Part shown: piece by piece, positions 16,084 through 25,048 of the stretch
Position numbering within the stretch: position 1 is the stretch's first letter
How the letters are laid out: each line of letters opens with the position of its first letter
Assembly: GCF_011045035.1 (NCBI RefSeq)
Contig: NZ_JAALAA010000016.1
Span: 62,001-126,000 of the forward strand
DNA: 64,000 bases
Origin: Nocardioides turkmenicus
GTDB lineage: Bacteria > Actinomycetota > Actinomycetes > Propionibacteriales > Nocardioidaceae
Direction of reading: 5' to 3'
Program-made: the position numbers and the translations under genes
Notes under the pieces: generated by a model
What the model was told of the DNA's origin: nothing
Database searches by the model: none
What the model saw: only the letters and a program-made list of their open reading frames with translations

Positions 16084-16718
16084 GCGCCTCGCTGCCCTCG
16101 CCGGCTCGGCATGACGGTGACACCCTCCGGCACCGGAGGAAGTCCCGCAGCCGTGCAGAGCAGCTCGCCCCATGCCTCGGTGTGCGGTCGCAGGTCCAGG
16201 TCGCCCGAGACGCTCCCGACCGGAGTCCAGGAAGCGCGGATCTCGATCTGGGCGGTGCCGTCCTCATCGGCCATCCCGCCATAGGACTCGGTGGCGACGC
16301 GGGTCACGGTGCCTGCGGCGGCGACGTGCTCGGCGCCGTGACCCGACAGCGCGTCGAGGAGCCACGACCAGCCGACCTCGCCGAGCAGCGGGTCGCTGAT
16401 GTGCTCGACGTCGATGTCGGCCCGGGCGTAGGCCACCAGCCGGAACGTGCCGGGCAGCCCGTGGACCGTGCCCCAGGCGTCGTTGCCGTCGGGGTCGTGC
16501 AGCAGGATCAGCCGTCCGGTCGCCACGTCGACGTCGCCGACGGTCACGTCGGCCGACAGGGCCGCGGCGTAGGGAGCGATCCGTTGCGGCGCGGGCATCT
16601 CCTCAGCGAGCACCTCGGGCCGGAAGGTGGCGGCGCGCATTCCCTCCGCGGCGGACCGGAACACGGCAGGACCGCTCTCCGGCCCCGCGGCGGGACGCGA
16701 CTCTCCACGGACGACCAT
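16080..16718 (-). CDS. DUF3000 family protein
   Basis: A 212-residue soluble protein matching the actinobacterial DUF3000 family: 'FRSAAEGMRAATFRPEVLAE', 'APQRIAPYAAALSADV', 'GRLILLHDPDGNDAWGTVHG' and 'RLVAYARADIDVEHISDPLL'. This gene sits between RNase D and hemE in many actinobacteria, and the same context is seen here. Function unknown. A TACCCT hexamer on the minus strand ends 8 nt before the ATG and no ribosome site is visible, so a leaderless start is likely. It is divergent from hemE with a 70-bp gap. Confidence 0.88.
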   Translation of the reverse strand: MVVRGESRPAAGPESGPAVFRSAAEGMRAATFRPEVLAEEMPAPQRIAPYAAALSADVTVGDVDVATGRLILLHDPDGNDAWGTVHGLPGTFRLVAYARADIDVEHISDPLLGEVGWSWLLDALSGHGAEHVAAAGTVTRVATESYGGMADEDGTAQIEIRASWTPVGSVSGDLDLRPHTEAWGELLCTAAGLPPVPEGVTVMPSRRGQRGA

Positions 16719-16788
16719 GTGAACAGGGTATGTCTTCTGCGCGATTCGCGATGTGCGTACACGCCGCACCGGATGGGACCATTGCCAG

Positions 16789-17853
16789 GTGGCCGAGATC
16801 AACACCGCTGACGCGCTCGCATCCTCCCCGTTCCTGCAGGCGCTGGCCGGGCAGAAGCCGAGCCGTACGCCGGTGTGGTTCATGCGCCAGGCAGGTCGCT
16901 CGCTACCCGAATACCTGAAGGTGCGCGAGGGCATCGGCATGCTCGAGTCCTGCCAGGATGCCGACCTGATCACCGAGATCACGCTCCAGCCCGTACGCCG
17001 CTACGGGGTCGACGCGGCTATCTTCTTCTCCGACATCGTGCTGCCGCTGAAGGCGGTCGGGGTCGACCTCGAGATCAAGCCCGGTGTCGGCCCGGTGGTC
17101 GCCGACCCGGTGCGCACCATGGCCGACGTCGAGGCGATCCCGGACCTGACCCCGGAGCACGTCCCCTACATCACCGAGGCCGTCCAGAACCTCACCGGCG
17201 AGCTGGCCGGCATCAACGGCGGCACCCCGCTGATCGGCTTCGCCGGCGCCCCGTTCACCGTGGCGTCGTACCTGGTCGAGGGCGGCCCCTCGAAGGAGTA
17301 CGCCAAGACCAAGGCGCTCATGTTCGGTGCTCCCGACGTGTGGGACGCCCTGATGCGCAAGATCGCCGGGATCTCCGCCGCGTTCCTGGAGGTCCAGGTC
17401 CGCGCCGGCGCCTCCGCGGTGCAGCTCTTCGACTCCTGGGCCGGTGCCTGCACGCCCGCCGACTACGAGCGTCACGTGCTGCCCTACTCCACCGAGGTGA
17501 TGACCCGGATCGGCGAGCTCGGCGTCCCCCGGATCCACTTCGGCGTCAACTCGGCCATGCTGCTGCCGCTGATGGGCAGTGCCGGCGCCGAGGTCGTCGG
17601 GGTCGACTGGCGCACCCCGCTCGACTGGGCGATCGATCAGCTCGGCGACGGCTTCGGCGTCCAGGGCAACCTCGACCCCGCCCTCGTCTTCGCGCCCACC
17701 GAGATCATGCTCGAGCAGGCCGGGAAGATCATCGAGACCGGCCGGCGGGCCAAGGGTCACGTCTTCAACCTCGGTCACGGCGTCATCCCGACCACCGACC
17801 CCGACCAGCTCGCCCGGCTGACCGAGTTCGTGCAGAGCTACCCGCTGGACTGA
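16789..17853 (+). CDS. hemE: Uroporphyrinogen decarboxylase
   Basis: Decarboxylates the four acetate side chains of uroporphyrinogen III to give coproporphyrinogen III in heme synthesis. The 354-residue protein shows the signature PVWFMRQAGRSLPEY, 'FSDIVLPLKAVGVDLEI', 'GFAGAPFTVASYLVEGG', 'VQLFDSWAG' and the C-terminal 'GHVFNLGHGVIPTTDPDQL'. The GTG start at 16789 gives the usual N-terminus; no clear Shine-Dalgarno is present. Its end overlaps the convergent LysR gene by 16 bp. In related genomes hemY and hemQ follow closely; here they are 7 kb away. Confidence 0.97.
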   Translation: MAEINTADALASSPFLQALAGQKPSRTPVWFMRQAGRSLPEYLKVREGIGMLESCQDADLITEITLQPVRRYGVDAAIFFSDIVLPLKAVGVDLEIKPGVGPVVADPVRTMADVEAIPDLTPEHVPYITEAVQNLTGELAGINGGTPLIGFAGAPFTVASYLVEGGPSKEYAKTKALMFGAPDVWDALMRKIAGISAAFLEVQVRAGASAVQLFDSWAGACTPADYERHVLPYSTEVMTRIGELGVPRIHFGVNSAMLLPLMGSAGAEVVGVDWRTPLDWAIDQLGDGFGVQGNLDPALVFAPTEIMLEQAGKIIETGRRAKGHVFNLGHGVIPTTDPDQLARLTEFVQSYPLD

Positions 17854-18776
17854 TCCGCCGCCGTACGTCCCGCCCGGCGGTTCCACGCACGCGCCTGCTC
17901 CACCAGCGCCGTCGCCAGGCCGCGCACCTGCGCGGGCAGACGCGGGTCGCGGCGGGTCAGCAGGGTCAGCGTGACCGTGCCGGTCTCGCCCGCGACCGGC
18001 CGTGTCGCGATCGCGCCCGACCGATGCAGCGGGTCACCGACCACGCTGAAGTCGGGAAGCAGGGTGAGCCCGAGGTCCTCGGCGACCATGAGCTTGCCCA
18101 TCTCGGCGCCGTCGGCTGTTCGCCACGACGCCGGCACTTCGAGCCTGAAGAGCCGGTGGGCCAGACGGTGCATCACGTAGCCCGGCCGCATCATCACGAA
18201 GGGCTCCGCGCGCAGGTCGTCGACGCTGACGGCCGGCTGGGCGGCGTACCTGTGTCCTGAGGGGACCACGACCACCGGCGAGCCGGTGACGAGCGCGGTC
18301 GCCTGCACGCTGACCGGGACGTCGTCGCCGGAGAGGACGTTGATCAGAGCCAGGTCGAGGGTGCCTTCTTCGAGCCCGACGATGATGTCGGCCTGCAGCA
18401 TGTCGAGGACCTCCACGGAGACCTCCGGGTGGCTCCGCTGCATCGCCTTCAGCGCCGGGACGAGCACCTGGGTGGTGGCGGTGTTGACGGTCCCGAGACG
18501 TACGGGCTGGGTGGAGGCGCGTTGGTCGCCGGCCGCGGCCCGCAGCCGACCGACCGCTTCGATGGCCTCGAGCAGGTGGGGGAGCAGGTCGCGGCCCTGG
18601 CGGCTGATCCTGGCTCCGGAGCGGCGCCGATCCAGCAGGGTCACGCCGAGCTCCTTCTCGAGTCGGCTCACCGCCTCGCTCAGCGCGGGCTGGGAGATGT
18701 GCAGCTGCTCGCTGGCGCGGCGCAGCGATCCCAGCCGGTTGACGGCCGCGACGTACTCGAGCTGTTCGATCCGCAT
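17838..18776 (-). CDS. LysR-family regulator of the sulfone/sulfonate cluster
   Basis: A 312-residue LysR protein. The N-terminal helix-turn-helix is 'MRIEQLEYVAAVNRLGSLRR' and 'ASEQLHISQPALSEAVSRLE', and the effector domain spans about residues 90-295 ('GTVNTATTQVLVPALKAMQR', 'GLEEGTLDLALINVLSGDDV'). It is divergent from sfnG with a 142-bp gap, the arrangement expected of an activator of the adjacent operon. CysB-like and SfnR-like control of sulfur genes is known in other bacteria, and control by sulfur status is inferred here. The ATG at 18776 is favoured over an in-frame start at 18794. Confidence 0.9.
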   Translation of the reverse strand: MRIEQLEYVAAVNRLGSLRRASEQLHISQPALSEAVSRLEKELGVTLLDRRRSGARISRQGRDLLPHLLEAIEAVGRLRAAAGDQRASTQPVRLGTVNTATTQVLVPALKAMQRSHPEVSVEVLDMLQADIIVGLEEGTLDLALINVLSGDDVPVSVQATALVTGSPVVVVPSGHRYAAQPAVSVDDLRAEPFVMMRPGYVMHRLAHRLFRLEVPASWRTADGAEMGKLMVAEDLGLTLLPDFSVVGDPLHRSGAIATRPVAGETGTVTLTLLTRRDPRLPAQVRGLATALVEQARAWNRRAGRTAADQSSG

Positions 18777-18869
18777 GGTGCCCCTGTCTCTCATGGCAGC
18801 TGCAGTGACAGGTTCTGCCTATCACCCGCTCGCCGAACCAAGCAGCGGACAGTCTCTCCTGAACCCGCC

Positions 18870-18898
18870 TTCTGTGAGAAAGTAGAGCAACTTAGTAC
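18870..18898 (+). promoter_or_regulatory. Predicted promoter of the sfnG operon
   Basis: TTCTGT (18870-18875) and TAGTAC (18893-18898) are separated by 17 bp and lie 20 bp before the sfnG ATG. The stretch is AT-rich compared with its surroundings. The -35 is poor, which fits an activator-dependent promoter. Confidence 0.4.
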
Positions 18899-18918
18899 AC
18901 AAATGGCGGGAGTGAAGC

Positions 18919-20019
18919 ATGGCCACGAACGAGCCCCTGAAGTTCGCCTACTGGGTGCCCAACGTCAGCGGCGGCCTGGTGGTGAGCAAGATCGAGCAGC
19001 GCACCGACTGGAGCTACGACTACAACAAGAAGCTCGCGCAGCTGGCCGAGAAGAACGGCTTCGAGTACGCCCTCTCCCAGGTGCGCTACATCGCCTCCTA
19101 CGGCGCCGCCTACCAGCACGAGTCCACCTCGTTCTCGCTCGCGCTGCTGCTGGCCACCGAGCGGCTGAAGGTGATCGCCGCCGTCCACCCGGGGCTCTGG
19201 CAGCCCGGCGTGCTCGCGAAGTGGCTGGCCACGGCCGACCACCTCTCCGGCGGCCGCGCGGCCGTCAACGTCGTCTCCGGCTGGTTCAAGGACGAGTTCA
19301 CCAAGCTGGGCGAGCCGTGGCTCGAGCACGGCGAGCGCTATCGCCGTTCGGAGGAGTTCATCCGCTACCTGCGCGAGATCTGGACGAGCGACGCCGCCGA
19401 GCTCAACGGCGACTTCTACCGGCTCCACGACTTCGACCTGAAGCCGAAGCCGCTGGCCAGCGAGGGCCGGCCCCACCCGGAGATCTTCCAGGGCGGCAAC
19501 TCCTCCGACGCCAAGGCGATGGCCGGCCGCGTCTCGGACTGGTACTTCGCCAACGGCAACACCCCCGAGGGCCTGGCCGCGCAGATCAGGGACGTCAACG
19601 CCGTCGCCGAGCCGCTGGGGCGCCGGGTCAGGTTCGGGATCAACGGCTTCATCGTCGCCCGCGACACCGAGAAGGAGGCGCGCGACACCCTCCGGGAGAT
19701 CATCGACAAGGCCGACCGGGAGGCGGTCGAGGGATTCGGGGCCGCGGTCAAGCAGGCCGGGCAGTCGACCGGCGACAAGACCGGGATGTGGCAGGACTCC
19801 ACCTTCGAGGACCTGGTGCAGTACAACGACGGCTTCCGGACCGGGCTGATCGGCACGCCCGAGCAGGTCGCCGAGCGGATCGTGGAGCTCAAGCGGGCCG
19901 GCGCCGACCTGATCCTCGGCGGCTTCCTGCACTACCTCGAGGACGTGGAGTACTTCGGTCAGCGCGTGCTCCCGCTCGTGCGTGAACTCGAGGCGCAGCA
20001 GCTGGAGCGCGTGGCTTGA
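18919..20019 (+). CDS. sfnG: Dimethylsulfone monooxygenase SfnG (FMNH2-dependent)
   Basis: A 366-residue luciferase-like monooxygenase that converts dimethylsulfone to methanesulfinate using reduced FMN. Family landmarks are 'LKFAYWVPNVSGGLVVSKIE', 'GFEYALSQVRYIASYGA', 'HPGLWQPGVLAKWLATADHL', 'NVVSGWFKDEFTKLGEPWLE' and 'IFQGGNSSDAKAMAGRVSDW'. The GCGGGAG before the ATG fits a ribosome site. It heads a five-gene operon with the SfnB-like, SsuD-like, MFS and flavin reductase genes. A flavin reductase at the end of the operon can supply FMNH2. Confidence 0.92.
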   Translation: MATNEPLKFAYWVPNVSGGLVVSKIEQRTDWSYDYNKKLAQLAEKNGFEYALSQVRYIASYGAAYQHESTSFSLALLLATERLKVIAAVHPGLWQPGVLAKWLATADHLSGGRAAVNVVSGWFKDEFTKLGEPWLEHGERYRRSEEFIRYLREIWTSDAAELNGDFYRLHDFDLKPKPLASEGRPHPEIFQGGNSSDAKAMAGRVSDWYFANGNTPEGLAAQIRDVNAVAEPLGRRVRFGINGFIVARDTEKEARDTLREIIDKADREAVEGFGAAVKQAGQSTGDKTGMWQDSTFEDLVQYNDGFRTGLIGTPEQVAERIVELKRAGADLILGGFLHYLEDVEYFGQRVLPLVRELEAQQLERVA

Positions 20020-21224
20020 GCACGACGGAGATCGCCCGGCTCGACGCCGAGACCGCGCCCGTGGTCGCCCGGCGGGTGGCCGAGGAGCTGGCCCTCGGCG
20101 ACAGCGCCCGCGACCGTGACCGGGAGCTGCCTCACGACCAGGTCAAGGCGTACGCCGCCGCCGGGCTCGGTGCGCTCACCGTCCCGCTCGAGTTCGGTGG
20201 CCCCGCGCTCCCCGCGGCGACCGTGGCGGAGGTGTTCCGGCTGGTCTCGTGGGGTGATCCCAACGTCGGTCAGGTCCCGCACAGCCACTTCGTCTTCTTG
20301 AACCAGCTGCGGCTGAACGGCACGCGGGAGCAGCAGCAGCGGATCTACAGCGAGGTGCGAGCCGGGGCGCTGGTTGCCAACGCGCAGTCGGAGTTCGGTA
20401 CGAAGCACGTGCGGGACATCCGGACGACCCTCACGCCTGCTCGGGAGGAGGGGGAGTGGCTGCTGAACGGCGAGAAGTTCTACTGCACCGGCTCCCTCTT
20501 CGCCGACTACCTCGCCGTGCTCGCCCGCCGTGACGTCGACGGGCCGCTGCACGTGGCGTGGGTCCGCACGGAGAGCCCCGGCGTCGAGATCATCGACGAC
20601 TGGGACGCCGTCGGGCAGCGTACGACGGGTTCTGGGACAGTGCGCCTCACCGACGTCGTGGTTCCGGACGAGTGGATCACTCCGTTCGCGATCACGTTCG
20701 ACGTGCCGACGACCTACGGAGCCTTCGCACAGCTGCTGCACGCCGCCATCGACGCCGGGATCGCCCGGCGTGCGCTGGACGAGGCCTCCGCGTTCGTCTG
20801 CACGAAGTCCCGCCCCTACGCCGACGCCGTCGCGATCGCCGGAGCCGAGACCGCCGCGCAGGACCCGCTGGTCGTCCAGGCCTTCGGTGAGATGGAGCTG
20901 GCCGTACGCAGCGCCGAGGCGCTCCTCGCCGAGGCAGGACGACGCGTGGACGAGGCCGACGCGGACCTCACCGAGAGCTCGGCCGCGGAGGCGAGCCTCG
21001 CCGTGGCGGCCGCCCGTGCGTCGACCGCCACGGTGTCGGTCGACGTCACCAGCCGGCTGCTCGAGGTCTCCGGCGCCCGGTCGGCTCTGGCCACCACCAA
21101 CCTCGACCGCCACTGGCGCAACGCGCGCACCCACACGCTGCACGACCCGGCCGCCTGGAAGGTTCACCACCTCGGGCGGTGGGCCGTCGACGGCACGCGG
21201 CCGCCACGGCACGGGCAGCTCTGA
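20016..21224 (+). CDS. SfnB-like acyl-CoA dehydrogenase-fold oxidoreductase
   Basis: A 402-residue protein of the acyl-CoA dehydrogenase fold in the SfnB/DszC-like branch, which uses flavin to oxidise small sulfur compounds. Features include 'AAAGLGALTVPLEFGG', 'HSHFVFLNQLRLNG', 'NAQSEFGTKHVRDIRT', 'WLLNGEKFYCTGSLFADYLA' and the C-terminal 'LEVSGARSALATTNLDRHWR'. The TTG start overlaps the sfnG stop (TTGA), with GGAG about 11 nt upstream, so coupled translation is likely. The exact substrate is not known; SfnB is linked genetically to sulfur acquisition. Confidence 0.85.
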   Translation: MSTTEIARLDAETAPVVARRVAEELALGDSARDRDRELPHDQVKAYAAAGLGALTVPLEFGGPALPAATVAEVFRLVSWGDPNVGQVPHSHFVFLNQLRLNGTREQQQRIYSEVRAGALVANAQSEFGTKHVRDIRTTLTPAREEGEWLLNGEKFYCTGSLFADYLAVLARRDVDGPLHVAWVRTESPGVEIIDDWDAVGQRTTGSGTVRLTDVVVPDEWITPFAITFDVPTTYGAFAQLLHAAIDAGIARRALDEASAFVCTKSRPYADAVAIAGAETAAQDPLVVQAFGEMELAVRSAEALLAEAGRRVDEADADLTESSAAEASLAVAAARASTATVSVDVTSRLLEVSGARSALATTNLDRHWRNARTHTLHDPAAWKVHHLGRWAVDGTRPPRHGQL

Positions 21225-21255
21225 CATCCCCACCACATCCCACCGAAAGGCAGCG

Positions 21256-22404
21256 ATGAGCACTCTCAAGTTCCATTGGTTCCTCCCGACCAACGGCGGC
21301 GACGGTCGCCATGTGATCGGCGGCGGTCACGGCGTCAGCGCGCTGGCGTCGGGCCGCCCCGCCACGGTGCCCTACCTCGGCCAGATCGCCCGCAGCGCCG
21401 AGCAGCTCGGCTTCGAGGCGGCGCTGACGCCGACCGGGGCGTGGTGCGAGGACGCCTGGGTGACGACCGCGATGCTCAGCTCGCTCTCGGAGCGCCTGAA
21501 GTTCCTGGTCGCCTTCCGACCCGACTCGGTCTCGCCCTACCTGGCTGCGCAGATGGCCGGCACCTTCCAGAACCTGTCGGGCCAGCGGCTGCTGCTCAAC
21601 GTCGTCACCGGCGGCGAGGACCACGAGCAGCGGATGTACGGCGACTTCCTCGCCAAGGACGAACGCTACGAGCGGTCCGGGGAGTTCCTGCACATCGTGC
21701 GCCGGCTGTGGGCGGGGGAGACGGTGACGTTCTCCGGGAAGCACCTCTCGGTGGAGAACGCCCGGCTCGAGCAGCGGCCGACGCCGGTCCCGGACATCTA
21801 CTTCGGTGGCTCCTCGCCGGCCGCGCTGGAGGTCGCCGCAGAGCACGCCGACGTCTACCTGACCTGGGGCGAGCCGCCGGCCGCGGTCGCCGAGAAGATC
21901 GCTCGCGTGCAGAAGCTGACCGCCGACCGCGGGCGTGAGCTCCGCTTCGGCATCCGCCTGCACTCGATTGCCCGGGACACCTCCGCCGCCGCGTGGGCCG
22001 AGGCCGACCGGCTGCTGGAGAACATCTCCGACGAGGACATCGAGCGCGTGCAGGCGGGCCTCGCCCGCAGCGTCTCGGAGGGGCAGCGGCGGATGCTGGA
22101 GCTTAACCGGGGCTCGCGCGACGGGCTCGAGGTCCACCCCAACCTGTGGGCCGGCATCGGGCTGGTCCGCGGTGGCGCCGGGACCGCGCTGGTCGGCTCC
22201 TACGCCGAGATCGCCGACCTCATCGAGGCCTACCACGCCGTCGGGATCACCGAGTTCGTGCTCTCCGGCTACCCGCACCTGGAGGAGTCCTACTGGTTCG
22301 GCGAGGGCGTCCTGCCCGAGCTCGAGCGCCGGGGTCTGTGGTCCCACCCCGCCCCCGTCGCCGGTAGAGGGGCGGCGGTGCCCTTCGGCGCCGCGGCCCA
22401 GTAG
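21256..22404 (+). CDS. ssuD: Alkanesulfonate monooxygenase, SsuD-like
   Basis: A 382-residue FMNH2-dependent luciferase-like enzyme. 'LKFHWFLPTNGGDGRHVIGG', 'GFEAALTPTGAWCEDAWVT', 'LSGQRLLLNVVTGGEDHEQR', 'YFGGSSPAALEVAAEHADVY' and 'GYPHLEESYWFGEGVLPELE' are characteristic of SsuD. It cleaves the C-S bond of alkanesulfonates to give an aldehyde and sulfite, which can be assimilated. GAAAGG lies 5 nt before the ATG. The SfnG product methanesulfinate, once oxidised to methanesulfonate, would be a substrate, so the two enzymes can act in series. Confidence 0.9.
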   Translation: MSTLKFHWFLPTNGGDGRHVIGGGHGVSALASGRPATVPYLGQIARSAEQLGFEAALTPTGAWCEDAWVTTAMLSSLSERLKFLVAFRPDSVSPYLAAQMAGTFQNLSGQRLLLNVVTGGEDHEQRMYGDFLAKDERYERSGEFLHIVRRLWAGETVTFSGKHLSVENARLEQRPTPVPDIYFGGSSPAALEVAAEHADVYLTWGEPPAAVAEKIARVQKLTADRGRELRFGIRLHSIARDTSAAAWAEADRLLENISDEDIERVQAGLARSVSEGQRRMLELNRGSRDGLEVHPNLWAGIGLVRGGAGTALVGSYAEIADLIEAYHAVGITEFVLSGYPHLEESYWFGEGVLPELERRGLWSHPAPVAGRGAAVPFGAAAQ

Positions 22405-22414
22405 GGAGTCGGAC

Positions 22415-23761
22415 ATGTCTGCGGTCACGCACAAGGCCACCGCCAACCCGAAGCGGGTCGCGCTCGCGGCCTCGGTCGGCGCCACCATCGAGTGGTACGA
22501 CTTCTTCCTCTACGGCACCGCCGCCGGTCTCGTCTTCGACCGGCTCTACTTCAACGGGCTCAGCGGCACCGCCGCTACCTTCGCCTCCTTCGGCACCTTC
22601 GCCGTCGGGTTCCTGGCCCGCCCGGTCGGAGGGTTGATCTTCGGTCACTTCGGCGACCGGATCGGCCGCAAGACCATGCTGATCTGGACGCTCGTGATCA
22701 TGGGCGTCGGTACGTCGTTGGTCGGGCTGCTCCCGACGTACGACTCGATCGGGGTGCTCGCCCCGGTCGCGCTCGTGGTGCTCCGGATCCTGCAGGGGAT
22801 CGGCGTCGGGGGCGAGTACGGAGGGGCGGTGCTGCTCGCGACCGAGTACGCACCGCAGGGGAGGCGTGGGCTCTACGGGAGCTTCGCGCACATCGGCGTC
22901 CCGGGCGGCCTCGTGCTCGCCTCGGGCGCGTTCGCGATCGCCTCGCTGCTGCCCGACGCGGAGTTCCTGGCCTGGGGCTGGCGGGTCTGCTTCCTGATCT
23001 CGATCGTGCTGCTCGGCATCGGCGCCTGGATCCGGCTCTCGATCATGGAGACGCCGTCGTTCCAGGAGGTGCAGGCGGAGAAGAAGGTCTCCAAGCTGCC
23101 CGTCGGCGAGCTCTTCCGCCGTCAGCCGCGCACGCTGCTGCTGGGGATGGGCACCCGGTTCGTGGAGGGCTTCACCTACAACCTCTACTCGGTCTTCCTG
23201 CTCTCCTACGCCGTGGCCGACGCCGGGCTGAGCCGGTCGGTGGTGCTCAACGCGATCATGGCCGGCGCGCTGCTCGGCGTGGTCACGACCATCGTCGCGG
23301 GGGCGCTGAGCGACCGGTTCGGGCGGCGGCCGGTCTACACGGTCGGCGCCGTGCTCGGGCTGGTGATCGCCTTCCCGGTCGCGGCTGCGGTGCAGTCCGG
23401 GGCGGTGGTGCCGTCGGTCGCCGCCTTCGTCGGCGGACTCGGCCTGGTCTACGGCACCGTCTACGGGCCGCTGGCGGCGTTCTGGAGCGAGCTGTTCGAC
23501 ACCCGCTACCGGTTCTCCGCGCTCAACGCGCTCTACCAGATCTCGGGAGTGGTGGCCTCCGGGCTGACGCCGCTGATCGCGGCGGCCCTGGTCACGCTCT
23601 CCGACGACCGCTCGCTGTGGTGGGTCGCCGGCTACAACGTCGTGGTCGCCGCGATCAGTCTGACCTGCATGTGGCTGCTGCCGGAGACCCGTGGCGAGAG
23701 GCTGCGGGACACGGCGGTGGACGAGGCGCGGGCAGTGCCCGCGAGAGAGGTGGTGGCGTGA
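22415..23761 (+). CDS. MFS transporter, metabolite/proton symporter (ProP/ShiA-like)
   Basis: A 448-residue, 12-span protein of the metabolite:H+ symporter family: 'ASVGATIEWYDFFLYGTAAG' at the start, 'ARPVGGLIFGHFGDRIGRKT', 'GIGVGGEYGGAVLLATEYAP' and 'WLLPETRGERL' at the end. This family imports organic acids and osmolytes. In the operon it probably takes up the sulfonate or sulfone substrate, replacing the SsuABC transporter, which is absent. Its start follows GGGAG, and its stop overlaps the flavin reductase start (TGATG). Confidence 0.88.
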   Translation: MSAVTHKATANPKRVALAASVGATIEWYDFFLYGTAAGLVFDRLYFNGLSGTAATFASFGTFAVGFLARPVGGLIFGHFGDRIGRKTMLIWTLVIMGVGTSLVGLLPTYDSIGVLAPVALVVLRILQGIGVGGEYGGAVLLATEYAPQGRRGLYGSFAHIGVPGGLVLASGAFAIASLLPDAEFLAWGWRVCFLISIVLLGIGAWIRLSIMETPSFQEVQAEKKVSKLPVGELFRRQPRTLLLGMGTRFVEGFTYNLYSVFLLSYAVADAGLSRSVVLNAIMAGALLGVVTTIVAGALSDRFGRRPVYTVGAVLGLVIAFPVAAAVQSGAVVPSVAAFVGGLGLVYGTVYGPLAAFWSELFDTRYRFSALNALYQISGVVASGLTPLIAAALVTLSDDRSLWWVAGYNVVVAAISLTCMWLLPETRGERLRDTAVDEARAVPAREVVA

Positions 23762-24258
23762 TGACCGGTCCGCTGCGTACGAATCAGGATCTGGACCCGG
23801 CCGCGCTGCGGCAGGCCTTCGGGGTCTTCCCGAGCGGGGTGGTCGCGGTCGCCGCCGTCGTCGACGGCCGCCCCGTCGGCCTGGCCGCGTCGTCGTTCAC
23901 GTCGGTCTCCCTGGACCCGCCGCTGGTCTCCTTCTCGGTGGCCCGGACCTCCAAGACCTGGCCCGACCTGCGCCGCTCCTCCCACCTGGGCGTCACCGTG
24001 CTCGCCGAGCACCACGGCGAGGTCTGCCGCCAGCTCGCCGGCCCCGTCGACTCCCGCTTCGACGGGCTGGTCGTCAGCGAGTCCCGCGACGGGGCGCTGA
24101 CCCTGGACGAGGGCCTGGCGCAGTTCGACTGCACCATCTACCGCGAGGTCGAGGCCGGCGACCACATCGTCGTCCTCCTCCAGCTCCATTCCGCCGACCA
24201 CGGCGCCGGCCAGCCCCTGGTCTTCCACCGCTCCAACTTCGGGCGGCTCGCAGGGTGA
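23761..24258 (+). CDS. Flavin reductase domain protein (FMN reductase)
   Basis: A 165-residue flavin reductase-like protein: 'LRQAFGVFPSGVVAVAAVVD', 'PVGLAASSFTSVSLDPPLVS', 'SKTWPDLRRSSHLGVTVLAE' and 'VFHRSNFGRL' at the end. It belongs to the NAD(P)H:FMN reductase group that feeds reduced flavin to two-component monooxygenases. Here SfnG, SsuD and possibly the SfnB-like protein are the clients. The ATG overlaps the upstream stop by one base. The gene ends 7 bp from the convergent alkD gene. Confidence 0.9.
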   Translation: MTGPLRTNQDLDPAALRQAFGVFPSGVVAVAAVVDGRPVGLAASSFTSVSLDPPLVSFSVARTSKTWPDLRRSSHLGVTVLAEHHGEVCRQLAGPVDSRFDGLVVSESRDGALTLDEGLAQFDCTIYREVEAGDHIVVLLQLHSADHGAGQPLVFHRSNFGRLAG

Positions 24259-24265
24259 GGCCTGG

Positions 24266-24970
24266 TCAGAAGTGCTTGAGCGCCTCGCGCCGGGTGAGTC
24301 CGGACAGTCGGTCGTCGTGCTCGGTGACCCAGCCGCGGACCCATGTCGGGTCGGTCTTGGCGAACTCTCGTAGCGCCCAACCGACCGCCTTCCGCGTCCA
24401 GAAGACCCGGCCGTGGAGGGAGTCCTCGAGGTTGGCGCTCAGCACCTGGTCGAGCAGGTCGACGTCGGTCTCGGTCCGGTGCCGGTTCTGGCTGAGGATC
24501 GCCGTACGCCGCACCCAGAGGTCCTGATCCTGGGCCCACTCCTGAATGATCGGGGTGGCTTCGGCCCGGTGCGTCCGGAGCACCTCGCCAACCAGGTGCT
24601 GGGCGATCTCGTCGACCAGGTCCCACCAGCCGCCGGTCGTCGCGAGGTGGCGGTAGAGCGGCAGCCGTTCCGGACTGCGGGCGGCGCTGCGGTGGGCGGA
24701 GTGCCTGAAGAGGGCCAACGCCGCGTAGCGCTCCTCACGGTGCTCGGCCTCGTCCCAGAGCGTCGCCGCAGTCGCCAGCCAGTCGGATTCGTCGAGCGGA
24801 TGCTCCGCGAAGCACTCCCTGGTCAGTCGCTTCATCACCGGCGACGCGATTCCGTGGAACGGCATCTGGGACTTCATGTACGCCTGCATCTGCGGCGCGC
24901 GCTCCGGATCCGCCGCCGCGGCCAGCCGGGCGTGCAGGTCGCGGATCAGAGCGTCGCCGGGTGTGGGCAT
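24266..24970 (-). CDS. DNA alkylation repair protein, AlkD-like
   Basis: A 234-residue all-helical protein of the AlkC/AlkD HEAT-repeat glycosylase family. Typical segments are 'MQAYMKSQMPFHGIASPVMK', 'LDESDWLATAATLWDEAEHR', 'GGWWDLVDEIAQHLVGEVLR', 'QDLWVRRTAILSQNRHRTET' and 'VFWTRKAVGWALREFAKTDP'. AlkD enzymes excise cationic alkylated bases such as 3-methyladenine. The ATG at 24970 gives the full family length. It is divergent from the hemY gene (78-bp gap). Confidence 0.9.
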   Translation of the reverse strand: MPTPGDALIRDLHARLAAAADPERAPQMQAYMKSQMPFHGIASPVMKRLTRECFAEHPLDESDWLATAATLWDEAEHREERYAALALFRHSAHRSAARSPERLPLYRHLATTGGWWDLVDEIAQHLVGEVLRTHRAEATPIIQEWAQDQDLWVRRTAILSQNRHRTETDVDLLDQVLSANLEDSLHGRVFWTRKAVGWALREFAKTDPTWVRGWVTEHDDRLSGLTRREALKHF

Positions 24971-25048
24971 GGTGTGATCGTAGGGAATGCACGGCCGGGA
25001 CCTCGCCCGACTCAGGCTCCGCTCAGCGCCGGATGGGAGACTGACCCG

